A stretch of 64,000 bases of DNA from Gyrodactylus bullatarudis (lineage: Eukaryota > Platyhelminthes > Monogenea > Gyrodactylidea > Gyrodactylidae): the NCBI GenBank assembly GCA_012064415.1, contig SSNU01000104.1, forward strand, positions 381,089 through 445,088. Direction: 5' to 3'. Shown here piece by piece: positions 44,777 to 56,608 of the stretch (its first letter is position 1; each line of letters opens with the position of its first letter). Both the position numbers and the translations under genes were made by a program. The notes beneath the pieces were generated by a model, which did no database searches, was not told where the DNA came from, and saw only the letters and a list, made by a program, of their open reading frames with translations.

Positions 44777-47334
44777 ATGGATTCCTCTTCGCCGGTCCTC
44801 AGTAGTTACTCATGTACCCTTAGTAAATTGGATAGTAACTTTACATCATCAAAAGAATCAAAGAATTACCTTGGATTCTCTTATGAAGAGGGAACTACTA
44901 ACCCTGAAGAGATCATCAACGATACAGAGGAATATTTGACAAATTATCTTACCCAGACAAATAATAACAACTATTCCTTTTGTAAGAATGATTTAAACTA
45001 CTTGCCATCCTCAAATAATAACACGTTTTGTCCAAATAACTACTCCTCGACCGATTCCGCCAATAGTTCATCCACTCACGGACCTAGTTTCAGTCCCCAT
45101 TCTTCCACCTATAGTCCTGCTGGAAATAACTCGAATGCTAATAATTCCAACTTACCTGTATCCAATGGAGGTGGGGTGAAAAGAAAATTTGAAGAAATTC
45201 AAATGTACCCAACATCACAAAACAATCCCACTTCTTCTTACAGCAATAGACAGTCATCTGGAGCTGACGAAGCTCAGTTTTGTAAGTCAACATTGATGCT
45301 AATAATTGAGAAATAATCAAAAATTATAAATTATTTTTTATCTAGACCAAATGAATCACAAGTCGACCTATTCAGCATTGACCATACCCCAGAATGATCC
45401 CCAGGTCATGTATCATCCAACACAACAGGGTCTCAATAACAAAATAACCAATAATACAAATTTGTGAGTTAATTTGTTCTTATCTACTTAAATGAAAGAG
45501 AGAGAGAGAAGGATAATTATGGATTTTACTTGTTCTATCTTTGAGGGAAAAGCTTTCTTATCTCAAATTATGATCTCTAAATTTACCCCCTTATTCTCCC
45601 AGCTTAATTTGCCGTCACTTATGCAGAGAGACGGAGAGATATGCATATCTATCTGACTTTTATTCTCTTATATTCTCTGGTTTATCTGAAAATAAGCTTT
45701 GAGTGTCATATACATTTTTTATATGTATTTTTTTCTAGCAAGTAGTATATATTCTTCTAAAATATAGATAGATATAATATATACTATTTAGAAGGAAGTC
45801 AACATTTTTGAGAGGTATTTTTGTGTCTTTTTGATTGCACGTTACCGGAAGGAGACGGAAAAAATATATTTCCATAAGACAGTTTTTATTTAGATGGCAG
45901 TAAACTCTGAAAAATTTCTAATTTGGGATATCTTCTTCATCTGTTCCAAGCAAAAGAAAAGAATAACGCCCTATTCAGCTCATAAGAGCTGGTTTGAATT
46001 ATTTCCCTTTTTTCAAGGGCTCAACAGATCTCTTTATTGCAGGAATATAAATTTCTGTCTTTTTATCGAGAAAAATTAATTTTATTTGATTATTTAAAAC
46101 CAATTAATCAAATTTAAATAATTCATCTTTCCTGATGTGAGAGAATTGAATTTCCAGAAAAAAAGACAACACAAGAATAAACTGATTACGTAATGCTGAA
46201 TAAATAATTAATAGTAGTTTGATTTTTTCGTTTCGTTTGATTTATATATTTCCTCATATAGTTCAAATCAACTATTCATTGAAACAATTCTTTTCAGGAA
46301 TAATAAAGAAATTGAAGAAGGCAAAAACCCGAGGATATTATTAGATGGCGAAAGTTGTCCAACAAAATCGCCAACTGTTCCAATTTCTTCAAATTCAACA
46401 ACTGGAACGACGGCCCGACGAAAAAATGCCACTCGAGAGAGTACAGCCATACTCAAAGCCTGGCTACAGGAGCATATGAAAAACCCGTATCCTACGAAAG
46501 GGGAAAAGATAATGTTGGCCATTATAACGAAAATGACATTAACCCAAGTTTCCACCTGGTTCGCAAATGCCAGACGTCGGCTGAAGAAAGAAAACAAAAT
46601 GACATGGATTCCAAAGAACCGCTCAGAAGATTCTATGGATGAGCAGAGTGATACAGAAGATTTTCTTACCACATCCTCAGATATCAAAGAATCCATGCTC
46701 AAAAAAGAAGATAATTCTGATGATATAGACCAGGGCTCAACATCAGAACCAGATCTTAACAACGACTCGAATAATAATGATCGTTGCTCCCTAACCAATC
46801 TCGATCAGATCAAAAAAGATTCCAACAGTAAGTTGAAAACTAGCGATTTTCTTGAACTAAAACTAATTTCTAGTTCTCAAATTCTATTCAGCTTGGAATC
46901 AAAGAAATGAGTCTTCAGTCTACCATTCAATCCATTCCACCGGAATATCATCCTACAGGAATCTTATGGAATATCAAAATCCCCAAGAGTCAATGACCCA
47001 TCGAGGATTTACATACGATTCATTTCAGCATCATCTGACTACTTCTTCTGGCCATTATTTCAATCAGTTCAATCCAGTCTTCAACACCCTTCAGCAAGAT
47101 TATTATTACGGAAATTTTGATCAGAATCAGCATACCCACGCCCAACATGCCGATAGTGTCCCTTCGAATGGATCGAATCATGAATACAATACCCCTGGTT
47201 ATCTGAATTCTCAAGAAGACATCGAAAAACTATCCACAGCACCTTGGCATTTATCTTCCAACAACTCTTTACGATCTTCAAATCAGATAATACCGACCCA
47301 GAGCACTTCTTTTTATGATCCAAGAATTTCATAA
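44777..47334 (+). CDS. Irx: Iroquois-class TALE homeobox transcription factor
   Basis: Four exons, 44777-45281, 45346-45463, 46298-46827 and 46892-47334, join in frame (phases 1, 2, 1; introns 64, 834 and 64 nt) into 531 aa. The homeodomain spans about residues 247-309: [11 protein letters not shown], then [20 protein letters not shown] and [20 protein letters not shown]. The three-residue loop extension around NPYPTKGEK and the [17 protein letters not shown] helix are diagnostic of Iroquois proteins, DNA-binding patterning regulators. An acidic Ser/Asp-rich stretch follows, as in the family. The N terminus is Ser/Asn/Thr-rich; the C terminus is Asn/His/Gln/Ser-rich. I do not see the conserved Iro box. 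It could be orthologous to fly mirror/araucan/caupolican or vertebrate IRX genes; I cannot say which. Confidence 0.96.
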
Positions 47335-47589
47335 GATTATTAATCCCAGATGGGATATTTTTCTCTCTTCTTTTTGTGATATATTATTATAAACTATGGA
47401 ATGATAAGAGAGTGATCAATCCTCTGATCACTGTATATTTCATCTCAGATTATCTTGTAGATATCAATAATACACCTTTATTATATGTATTTATAATTAA
47501 TTTGATGTTAAAATGAATCAAAGATCATGTGAAATTTGAATAATATAAATATATATATATATTAAATTCTGATTTTATTAAATTGTATT

Positions 47590-48165
47590 CTTCAGCAGGT
47601 TTTTTCATCAAGGTTTCGAAATTTTTGATTTTTTGGTAACTGATTCAAAATGTACACTTTTACTGATTTGAGTAAAAAAATTTTGATAAAAAGTTTTTTT
47701 TGGAAAATTTTAAAATTCGAAATGGCTCGATTTTTAAATTTTTTTTAAACTTTGAGTTGAAAATTTTTGTTGATTTCAAGGTCTGAGAGGAATTATATGT
47801 TATTTTTCAGGATCATCATTACTAATGATTCATTAGACAAAGAAAATAATTACCCTTATTCATTTTTATGAAAAAACCCGTCATTTTGAAATGATCTTGG
47901 ATCACCCTAGTTTATCAATCTCCAAGCAGTAAAAATGGTCGAAAAATAGGAAGTAGACCTTCGCACGTAAATGGTGTGTTTTTTTGAAATAATGAATAAG
48001 AGTAAATACTTTCTTTGTCTAATGATGATCCTGAAATATAACATTTGATTCCTCTCAGACCTTAAAAATCAACAAAAAATTTCAACTCAAAGTTTAAAAA
48101 AATAAGAATATGAATCTAATGATCTAGATTCTAGATGAAAAACTCTTCATATCGACTAGTTTTAC
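47590..48165. repeat. FB-A foldback copy downstream of Irx
   Basis: A near-palindrome whose arms carry 'aaactttgagttgaaaattt', 'ttgttgatttcaaggtctga', 'atgttatttttcaggatcat' on the left and their inverses on the right ('gatcctgaaatataacattt', 'aaatttcaactcaaagttt'). The spacer resembles that of the 55.7 kb copy. It begins about 250 bp after the homeobox stop codon. Confidence 0.7.
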
Positions 48166-49596
48166 ATTTTATCAAGGTTTCAGATATCTCAATGAAACAA
48201 AAACGATTCGAAATTAAATCTTTAATTCTAAAACCTCTCGATTTAACATGACACAAAGGGCGATCTTTGTTTTCAGAATGTCTCAAAAATAGAAAGATTT
48301 ATAACTTTATGAAACATTCAATTGATTGAATAATTCTCTTGTTGGATTAAAAATTGAAAAAAACTCAACGGCCATCAATTACTTTATTTCCCCCTTGGAA
48401 AGAGGATGAATAGAAACAGAGAGTTGTGGTGGTATAGCCCAGAGTTAGTTCATCTGTCCATATTGTAGGAGTAAAAAGAGGAGAGTGCCACACTGTGTAG
48501 TACGGTTAACTACAGAAGGAAGGAGGAATATTCTACTCTCTCATTCTCTTCTGGAGAATTTGATTGATTGGCGAAATCGTGGTATATTTTCTCTCTTTTA
48601 GGAACTGTCCTACTAACACATACCTACAAAACAAGAAAGCTTATACTTTTTGATATACACACTCATTTTTGGAGAGGAACTAAAATGAAAATGAATGAAA
48701 AAAAGCAACTCGGTGAGAGGATTTTATACGATGGATTGTGATCGTCTTTTTTTCAATGAAATCTCACACTTTTTGTTACGTCAACCTACGCATTTGATTA
48801 AAGATTCTGCCTTGGCTAATGATGGAAAGATTCTATTGAGATCTATAAATATATCTGGTACAACTAAGCAACGAGAAACTTAACTGAGAGCATATATAGG
48901 GATAAAACGCGAAGGAAACGGATATCAATAGGGGAAATTTTCTCTCTCCTTCTGTTAGAAAGAAAGAAGAGAAAAATGATGAAAGTGTATGAACTTCAAG
49001 AAGAGTAAGGTGGAAAATTTTGAAATTTCCTTCATCTTTCTCTCTTATGAGGGTATAAAATTTCATCAAATCTATTTGCGTGATTTCAACTTTTTTGAAT
49101 TTTTCTTTCATCAAATTTTTGGAAAATTGGCATACAAATCCTATCCTTCTAGAGAATTCACTGGAAAATATTAACCTAATGGGTTGTTCAGAGGTGGTTA
49201 GAAGACTGCATTTCTTCTAACTCGCAGAAGTGTGTTCAATTCTTTTAGATAATCTTGAATGTATATTTAAAAAATTAACTTTTAATTATTCGTAAAATAA
49301 GAAATGGTATTTTTCTCGGTTTGGTACAGTTTTCTATTAATTATTAAAATAAATACAAAATTTCTGACTGTCATGACCTAACTAATATTAGAGTCTCTAA
49401 ACCTGATTACTCTAAGAGTCTTTCTGTCAATTTTCATGCTAGAATGATATTGAAATTTCTTGAAAGGCTTATTTATGTTTTCAATTCTCATTGACTTTTT
49501 ATAAATTTCATGATCGTAGATTTATCAAATTATTTTATTTTTGAACCGCCATATTTAATACAAAGATGTTTTTTATAGCTATATTGCATTTGAATA
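48166..49596. other. Gene-free stretch
   Basis: No recognisable coding region. Purine/pyrimidine-biased runs (GAGA/CTCT-rich) at about 48,410-48,620 and 48,940-49,050 could be regulatory DNA or an exon of an unseen transcript, but nothing decides it. Confidence 0.35.
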
Positions 49597-49597
49597 T

Positions 49598-49725
49598 GTT
49601 ACCGTGAGTCTGGGAAATAAGTGAGTGTTGGTAATTCACTAGTGTATGTTGGTAATCAGTGTGACTTTAGTGAATCTAGCTAATAAGCCCTCATTACCCA
49701 AACACACTGAGAAGGTCAGTGAATT
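49598..49725. repeat. Ginger-like left terminal inverted repeat
   Basis: 128 bp, tip GTTACCGTGAGTCTGGG. It pairs with 51484-51611; differences include 'aaataagtgagtgttgg' against 'aaatcagtgagtgtcgg'. Confidence 0.85.
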
Positions 49726-49777
49726 CATCAGCTCAACCAATTGAATTAAAATTAATGAGAAAAAATGAATAATTTAT

Positions 49778-51310
49778 TTATTGCCACAAGGAAGAGAATG
49801 ATTTAGAGTTACATAAAACTTGATTCTTTTTACATTTACAGGTGAGTGTTTTACAATTTCTAATACAATTACATTTGAATATTCCTTGTCCATTTCCAAG
49901 GGAAAATTTGGCATTTATCTCTCTTAATGAACACTCATTTTCTTTGACACTAGAGATGTCGTAAAATTTTTCAGAAACCACATCTAATTGATTAGCTGCT
50001 ACCAATTTATTCAGGGTACCATAAATAGTTCCAACTTTGTAAAGACCATTTTGTTCGTTACTTTCAGTTATTACACCAATTATAGATTTAAAATCGCCCC
50101 TTCCTCTATCAACGTCAGGAATTTGAATGCTGCAGTTGTCTCCTACCTTGAAAGTATGAATTTTCTTCTCTGAATTTGCCAACATCTTTCTTTCCTGCAG
50201 TTTGAGATTTTCCAAACAAGTTTTACGAGCACTGTTAATTTTAACTTCAAATTCATCGAAATAATCATCAAGATTAATTTCTTCAAAATCGTCCGCATCA
50301 CCCAAGTTTTCCTCTTGTATCGGGGATTCAAGGGCAGTTTGATCTGTCTTCATTCTTCTTCCAAAGACAGCTTCATATGGACTCATCTTTATTCCTGCAT
50401 GTAATGAGTTGTTTTTAGCCATCTGCACATCAAGAATTCCATCAGACCAGTTGTTTGTATTATTATCAGCCATCCAGGCCGCAAGCATGTTTTGAATGTC
50501 TCTATTGGCCCTTTCAACACTCCCCTGGCTTTGTGAGTGTCTTGGGGATCCATGAACAATCTTCATATTTGGCCAAAATACTTTTAGAGAATCTATGACC
50601 TTATTGACGAACTCTCGACCATTATCACTCTGAAGGATGTCAGGGGAACCAAAAGTTGAAAAAATTATTTTTAGAACCTCAGCGACGCTTTCAGCCTTCC
50701 TATTCCTGAGTGGATAAATATTAACGAATTTAGTCAAATGGTCTTGGTACACAGGAATGAATTTATAATCCCCATCAGGATTCGATTGAAAATCGATTAA
50801 ATCAACTTGTGCTCTTGAATTGAAATTTTCAGAAATGATTGGCTTTACGACTAATTTCTTATTGCGGGAACCTTTTGACTTTTGACAAGTGATACACAGA
50901 TTCAAAAACTTCTGGATTTGAGAGTATGTAATATTCTTCCATTTCATTCTTATATCGTAGACCATTCGATCTCGGCCACCGTGTCCAGTTTTAAGATGGG
51001 TCTCATAAAGAATATCGAAAACGTCTTCTTGAGTAGCATATCTGATTATCTTGTTTGAATCGAGACTTCTTCGTTCAATAAGAAACCTCTTTCCCTCTTC
51101 TTCTAAATAGTCGTATTTTTTAAGAAGCTTAAAATCCTGTGGAACTTTGGAGTATGAGTTTCGTTTGAGAAGCAATATCCGGTCGATCATGGTGTCTATT
51201 TCTAATTTTGACAATAGAGATGATAATTTGGTAGATTTTATTTCTTCTAGATATTCGTCGAATTTTAATCCATTTTTAAACCGATTATGTTTCAAATGAA
51301 GTAAATTCAT
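49778..51310 (-). CDS. Integrase-like (Ginger/KRBA2-type) transposase
   Basis: From the first convenient ATG at 51310 the ORF is 510 aa with no break; the frame is open for 50 more codons upstream. Zinc-binding HHCC: H105, H110, C139, C142. Catalytic core: D170 in AQVDLIDF, D229 in LQSDNGREF and E266 in SQGSVERANRDIQ, with integrase-like spacing. The region around MKTDQTALESP is acidic. The C terminus has a cysteine cluster (FKCNCIRNCKTLTCKCKK) common in KRBA2/SCAND3-like integrase proteins. The enzyme is expected to excise and insert the element. An AATAAA overlaps the stop codon and could serve as its poly(A) signal. A domesticated host gene is unlikely given the flanking TIRs. Confidence 0.9.
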   Translation of the reverse strand: MNLLHLKHNRFKNGLKFDEYLEEIKSTKLSSLLSKLEIDTMIDRILLLKRNSYSKVPQDFKLLKKYDYLEEEGKRFLIERRSLDSNKIIRYATQEDVFDILYETHLKTGHGGRDRMVYDIRMKWKNITYSQIQKFLNLCITCQKSKGSRNKKLVVKPIISENFNSRAQVDLIDFQSNPDGDYKFIPVYQDHLTKFVNIYPLRNRKAESVAEVLKIIFSTFGSPDILQSDNGREFVNKVIDSLKVFWPNMKIVHGSPRHSQSQGSVERANRDIQNMLAAWMADNNTNNWSDGILDVQMAKNNSLHAGIKMSPYEAVFGRRMKTDQTALESPIQEENLGDADDFEEINLDDYFDEFEVKINSARKTCLENLKLQERKMLANSEKKIHTFKVGDNCSIQIPDVDRGRGDFKSIIGVITESNEQNGLYKVGTIYGTLNKLVAANQLDVVSEKFYDISSVKENECSLREINAKFSLGNGQGIFKCNCIRNCKTLTCKCKKNQVLCNSKSFSSLWQ

Positions 51311-51483
51311 TGAAAAAGTGACAATACCCTTAAGAAAGCCAATGGGTATTAAAATATAAAAGGTATATAAAATTTGTATTAGTAGTATAAATAGAATTTC
51401 GTAGTGAGGGCTTGAACTTAATGAATCTTTGCATTTTGAAAATTTTCCTTCGAAAATCAATCCCTCAGAAATACACCTCCTTC

Positions 51484-51611
51484 AATTCACTCACCTTCTC
51501 AGTGTGTTTGGGTAATGAGGGCTTGTTTGCTAGATTCACTAAAGTCACACTGATTACCAACATACACTAGTGAATTACCGACACTCACTGATTTCCCAGA
51601 CTCACGGTAAC
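51484..51611. repeat. Ginger-like right terminal inverted repeat
   Basis: Inverse of the left arm over 128 bp, including 'gtgtgactttagtgaatcta' in inverse. Similarity stops at the outer ATAT. Confidence 0.85.
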
Positions 51612-51784
51612 ATATATAAATATTTATTTTTTTCAACATAAAAAAATTAAGTAAAGAGTTCAAATTTCAGTCCGAATAAATTTTGAAATCAGCTTTCAGA
51701 AAATTTCCGACCTCATTAAGTAAAATGAATGCAAAATAATAAAAATTTTATTGACAATTTCTACAAATTTTTAGATTATGTTCA

Positions 51785-52145
51785 GCTCAAACTAGTTTTA
51801 AACATTTCCAACAGCCCTTTACGATTCAAAGACCTTGAGCAAATATCGCATCTTCCTTTTTTCAGCTTTTTTTTGTTTTCTGCTTGGTGGTTCGAGATAC
51901 ATTCATAAGATAATAATTAATTTTATCTGCATCCTTTTGGTTCAATTTCATTAATGCTGTGAAGAAACATTTTATGAGCAAGTTTTGGTTTCTTTTAAAA
52001 TACAATAAGCCGTTTGATTGTGTGAAGGACAAAAGTATTGTACGCAGCTATATCGAGTATATTCCAAAATGCCATCTTCTTATAGACCTCTTACACGAAT
52101 ATGTACTCATGTATCCGACCTCATTTGATGCGTGAAAAATATTCT
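51785..52145 (-). pseudogene. piggyBac transposase C-terminal relic
   Basis: Two minus-strand frames carry piggyBac landmarks in order: YSCKRSIRRW, then FWNILDIAAYNTFVLH, and after a stop a cysteine stretch GRCDICSRS like the C-terminal zinc domain. Stops (in LIVF-stop) and frameshifts show that it is dead. No TTAA-flanked termini were found. Confidence 0.7.
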
Positions 52146-54649
52146 TGCCTAAAGTATTTACGTCTAATAGACGTCGTCTATGAAAAGGTGTGAAAATAAA
52201 CCTAATAAGTTATTGCCTGATTTTCTGTTACAAAAAAACGATGTTTATAAAAAAGAGGTCTAAATTGTGTCGTTACCGACGCCAAGGTATACATTCAACG
52301 AAGGCCATTCATAAGTGTATTTTTCAGTCATCATTTAATATGATTAAGGGGCGAAATCCCACTTCTTATAAATAAATAATAAGATATATAATTCTTATTC
52401 TAGCTCTAAAATAATAGTGATCAAATGAATCATTGTTATTTTTAATTTAACGTGGAAAAACATGATTACACATGAGATGGACAACGATGTATGTATTCCA
52501 GGCAGAGACAAACATTTTCTTAAAGAAATCAATAAACTTCCTTTGAAAAACATAATTTCATTGATTTTCTGGTTAGGAAAAGACAAGAAACTTGATTATC
52601 GATAAACTAACATACATAATATATAAAAAAGTATTAAAATCATTCTCTTTCTTAAAATGCTTCGTCCCGAAATTCCTGTCTACACAACACGAACCCTGAT
52701 TACTGGCAAGACCTATTTTTTATCTCAAACCCTCTTCCTTTATTTCGAGTTTATCTTGATGGATTTTGATAACTTAAATAATGAAAAAGAAATAATCTCC
52801 AAAGTTCTATGATGAATGAGCCCATGATTAATTAAGAATATTTTCGTAAAAAAGTGATTCTGGCCAAAATTTGGCTATTTTTTTAAATTTCGGAAAAAAA
52901 AACTTAAAATTTTTGGATCATTCCTCTGTGACAATTGAGAAATTCAGATTTTTCTCAACCTCTGACGGAATTCGAATTCTCCGTCTAATCTTGATCGAAT
53001 TGTTTTAAATCTTCAAAATCAATAAATATTTTGAGCTCCAAGGTTTTTCCTGACTATCCGGAGAAAAATATTGAGTTTCTAGTAAGAAATAGTAAATTCA
53101 TGTCAATTCTCAATTAAATATACTGTTGAAGTTTCATCTGACCGAATGAGATCCTTTTGAGAAAAAGACTCATAGTTAATATAAAACGATGACCTACTAT
53201 TACTAGGCTATAAAGCATGCTTTCACTTCTTTTTCACATTCGTAAAAGTTTTATTTTCACAAATGGTAAGAATAACTTCTTTCATTTTTGACATTTTTAA
53301 CTTTTTTTGTCGGAAACGACACCACTTGCCATACTTTTAAGATAATCTGATTTCTAGAGCGAGGGTTTATATTTGTTGTTTTTACAAAGTTAAGATATCT
53401 CTTTGAGACTTTTTGGGTTATTTATAAATTTTATCATATGATTTTGTTCAGACCCGCTTAATGACTGAGAATTTCCAACTTTGAATTTTACAAATTGGTT
53501 AAAGTGATCATTTTATTCGATACCGATGTATTTTCTTGTATTTTTTACAATATCAAATAATGAAGATATAAAATTAATTAATTCAGCATTTTAATCTCAA
53601 TATTCTTCGTTGCTGAAGGAGTTTTTCATCACGTCTCTTTAGTAACTGTTTTCTTCCCTAATTTTTAAAATAATTAACTGAATTTATGAAGAATAAACTC
53701 AAATTATTGGAACCTTCTTGTGAATCTCGTTTATTGAAAATCTCATGTAAGAAAGATCAAATTTTAAGGAATAATTTTATAGTTCTATCTACTTTCAAGA
53801 ATTTAATCAAATAATTGGAGATAAAAATAGTTTGAGGAAATGTTTTACTCAATTCAGTATTTCCCTATTGACAATGCTTTTTTCCTTTTCATCTGAAAGA
53901 AATCTACTCAATTTTCCCAGAATCCTTTTCTACTAACAAACAATACGAAAAAAGTAGGAATATAGACAATCAAAAAAAAAAACAAAAAGAACACTCAACA
54001 AATCCTAGTAGTAGTCAGTTAGTGTGGCTAAAAAACGATATTCTAGGCAAGAATTGCTTTTAAACCACAGTACACTTCCCTCTTAGTCCTGTATTGTTGA
54101 GTTCTACGTTTCCTCCTCTTTTTTAGTGGAGTTAGCAAATTCATTTAAACTACTTTGTGTGCATTTGTACTTGGTAAATAAAATCTACTTTTTCATATTT
54201 AGGATTATCAGAATTATGATGTGAATATGTACAAACTAAAGGGGAAATTGGTCTTTTGCTCTTGGTAAGGTGGAATAATTTCAGAAGTAATGACACAATC
54301 TTAAGTGAAAAAATAAATTTGGTATACATAACATAAATAAAAAGTAATTCAAAAGTCTTTAGAATAAGTTACAATAGTTTTTTTGTCAAGGTTTGTGAAT
54401 TTAGTAGAAATATTGTTGGAATAAGATGGAATTCTTTCAAGTAGATTGATTTGCTTCATTTTTTTGATAAACTTGGGATTGATAATTTTAGGTCTCTTTC
54501 GAGTTCTTGCAATTACTTCGGCTCGATTACATAGATATTATGGATCTGGCCAGGCGTCTATGAACTCTATCAACTCTGAATGTTACACACTGAACGTTCA
54601 ATGTACACTGTACGAGTTTCCACTTTGAACGTAACAAATATTTTAGAGG
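52146..54649. other. Gene-free AT-rich DNA
   Basis: No gene or structured element recognised. Weak FB-A-like blocks occur at about 52,850-53,110. A 60-codon opening at 54446-54628 has no known motif. Confidence 0.4.
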
Positions 54650-54880
54650 GGCATAATTTCCTAGAGGTTTTTTACTCCTTGAGTACTTCAAGCTCTACTG
54701 CATCCGAATTGGGGTAGATTATTTTCCTACAAAATCCTGAAATACGCACAAAATTGAGTTGAAGTTGAGAAGTTTCGATGATATTAGCTGAATTTTCAAA
54801 CTTGACTTGAAATAGCTCAAAAACTATAATATCTACAGAATATTTTCCTTCTATTCTTTCGTTAAGAATTTAATCCTGAA
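54650..54880 (-). repeat. Interspersed repeat IR-B, copy 2
   Basis: Inverse of 15,377-15,615. Shared blocks here are 'gcataatttcctagaggt', 'ccgaattggggtagatta', 'gagttgaagttgag' and 'tctacagaatattttcctt'. The two copies sit 39 kb apart, one in an intron and one in intergenic DNA. Confidence 0.65.
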
Positions 54881-54899
54881 CAAGCTTCGTTGGTGGTTA

Positions 54900-55085
54900 C
54901 TATTCTTATAATATTTAACTATCTATGTGATCTTTTATACTTTTCTCTCCACTGATGCTATTATTTGGAGAATCTTGGTGTTTTTTAGCTTACATTTTAT
55001 TCGTATTTTCTTTGACTTTTAATAGTCTGTAAATTATTATCTTCATTATTAAAGTATTAACACTGATGATGCTATAAGAAATGCG
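54900..55085 (+). repeat. Penelope-like element tail, second copy
   Basis: It matches 43,410-43,600 in the opposite orientation: 'ttttctctccactgatgcta', 'tttggagaatcttggtgttt', 'agcttacattttattcgta' and 'cactgatgatgctataagaa'. The GIY-YIG part is absent. The shared end carries the CTGATGATG...GAAATG motif. Confidence 0.6.
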
Positions 55086-55725
55086 TATTAGAGATAGATT
55101 TTGAATGGGCTCTTCAAGAGAATTTCAATGATGTTTAAAGTATATGGACCAAAACCTTTTTATGAACTGGTTGTAATAGAAAAAATGATTTTGTATTAAA
55201 TTAACGTTTTGAAAAATTTCCTCAATTTAGAAGCTAAAATAATTTTCTCCTAATGATTTTCAATATAGTATTTGTGAAATAAGTCTCACGAATCAACTTT
55301 CAAAAAACCCCTAAATCCTCGATGACTACTTGGAAGTAATACTATCAAATTTAAGAGATATTTTACTAAAATTATTACTTGGACACTGCCACTTAAATAG
55401 AAAATATTTTTGGATAGAAGATTATATAATTCAAACCTAAAATTCATCTTGAACCACATTTTCACCCAGGGAAAATCAATTTAAGCATATTAGAATTGAA
55501 AAATCTATCCTTGTATGTCAGACTAAGCTTCGGGAAATTCCTGTAACTAAAAATTCCTGCAAAATTTATTTCTAAAAATTTGCAGTAATAAAGAACTTTA
55601 AACAAAATGGCTTATACGGCTTTTTTTTCTTTCTTTTTTTTTGTTTGTCTGAGCTAAACTTTCGAATTACGATAATGCAAGATACTGGATATTTATTTAT
55701 TATTTATTATATTTTGGATAATATA

Positions 55726-56418
55726 AAGCTAATTAATATGAAGATGGGAATTTATGATTCTTACAAGATTGTAAATTTTTTCATCAAGAAATCAAGTTTT
55801 TTTGGAATCTAGATCGTAGGTTCCACTTTCAGGATTTAAAGAAAAAAAATTTAGAAAAATCAAATGGCGCCGAATTCCCATTTTTTTGAAGTTCGAGCTG
55901 ATAATTTTTGTTGATTTTAAAGTGAGAGAGTGATCAAAAGTTGATTTTTAGGATCACGAATAGACAAAGAAACCGATTATGAGCATAAAAATTTCAATGG
56001 ACTCGCCAATTTCCAGGGATCTTGAATCATCAAAATTTCATCGATTTTCAAGTAGTTTAAAAATTCAAAATTCGATTCTCACACGAAGATGGGCGGATTC
56101 TCAAAATCTGAATCAGCATATTTGATTTCTTTGACTAATTGTGATCCTGAAAATCAACTTTTGATCACTCTCTCACTTTTAAATCAACTAAAATTATCAA
56201 CTCAAAGTTCAAAAAAATGGGATTTCGGCGCCATCGCTAGATTTGAAATATATCATAACTTTCTAAAAATTTGTTTTTTTTCAAATTTCTTTTCTTCAGA
56301 TCCTGAAAGTGGAACCTACGATCTAGATTCCAAAAAATCTTGATCAAATTCGATTTCTTGATGAAAAAAATTATAATTTTGTAAAAATCATAAATTCATA
56401 TCTTCATATTAATTAGGT
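55726..56418. repeat. Best-preserved FB-A foldback element
   Basis: Arms of about 248 bp (55726-55973) and 293 bp (56126-56418) are inverted copies that read inward from 'agctaattaatatgaagat'. The right arm has an extra internal block. A spacer of about 150 bp ('ttccagggatcttgaatcat') lies between. There is no coding. Outer ends and arm blocks recur at about a dozen other places in this window, so this serves as a reference for the family. It is a non-autonomous foldback or long-TIR MITE; its mobilising transposase is unknown. Confidence 0.8.
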
Positions 56419-56608
56419 GTATATATGTCACCGTAAATTTGCTTCGATTGAACAAGAAAAAGGTCTGAAATTTGAATAACTTATTTTCTAGCTATTTAAC
56501 TCACCAGAAATGACTTTTTAATTGGAAAATATCAAACACTAATTTACTCAATAAGATTACACCACGAAAAATGATACTTGAATCATAGAAGAAGAAGTTT
56601 TTCTGGTA

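Larger units (their letters stand above)
49597..51612 (-). mobile_element. Ginger-like DNA transposon with integrase-type transposase
   Basis: The element is about 2.0 kb. It is bounded by 128-bp inverted repeats (49598-49725 and 51484-51611) with a handful of mismatches, tips TGTTACCGTGAG, and flanks that share ATAT, consistent with a 4-bp duplication. Ginger elements are known to be cut-and-paste transposons that start TGT, make 4-bp duplications, and use a transposase related to Ty3/Gypsy integrase without RT. All of that fits here. The single ORF is open. Confidence 0.82.

Noticed and set aside
46268..46798. 176-codon minus-strand ORF opposite the homeobox exon
   Set aside because: It is the antisense of the conserved homeodomain exon and has no motif of its own.
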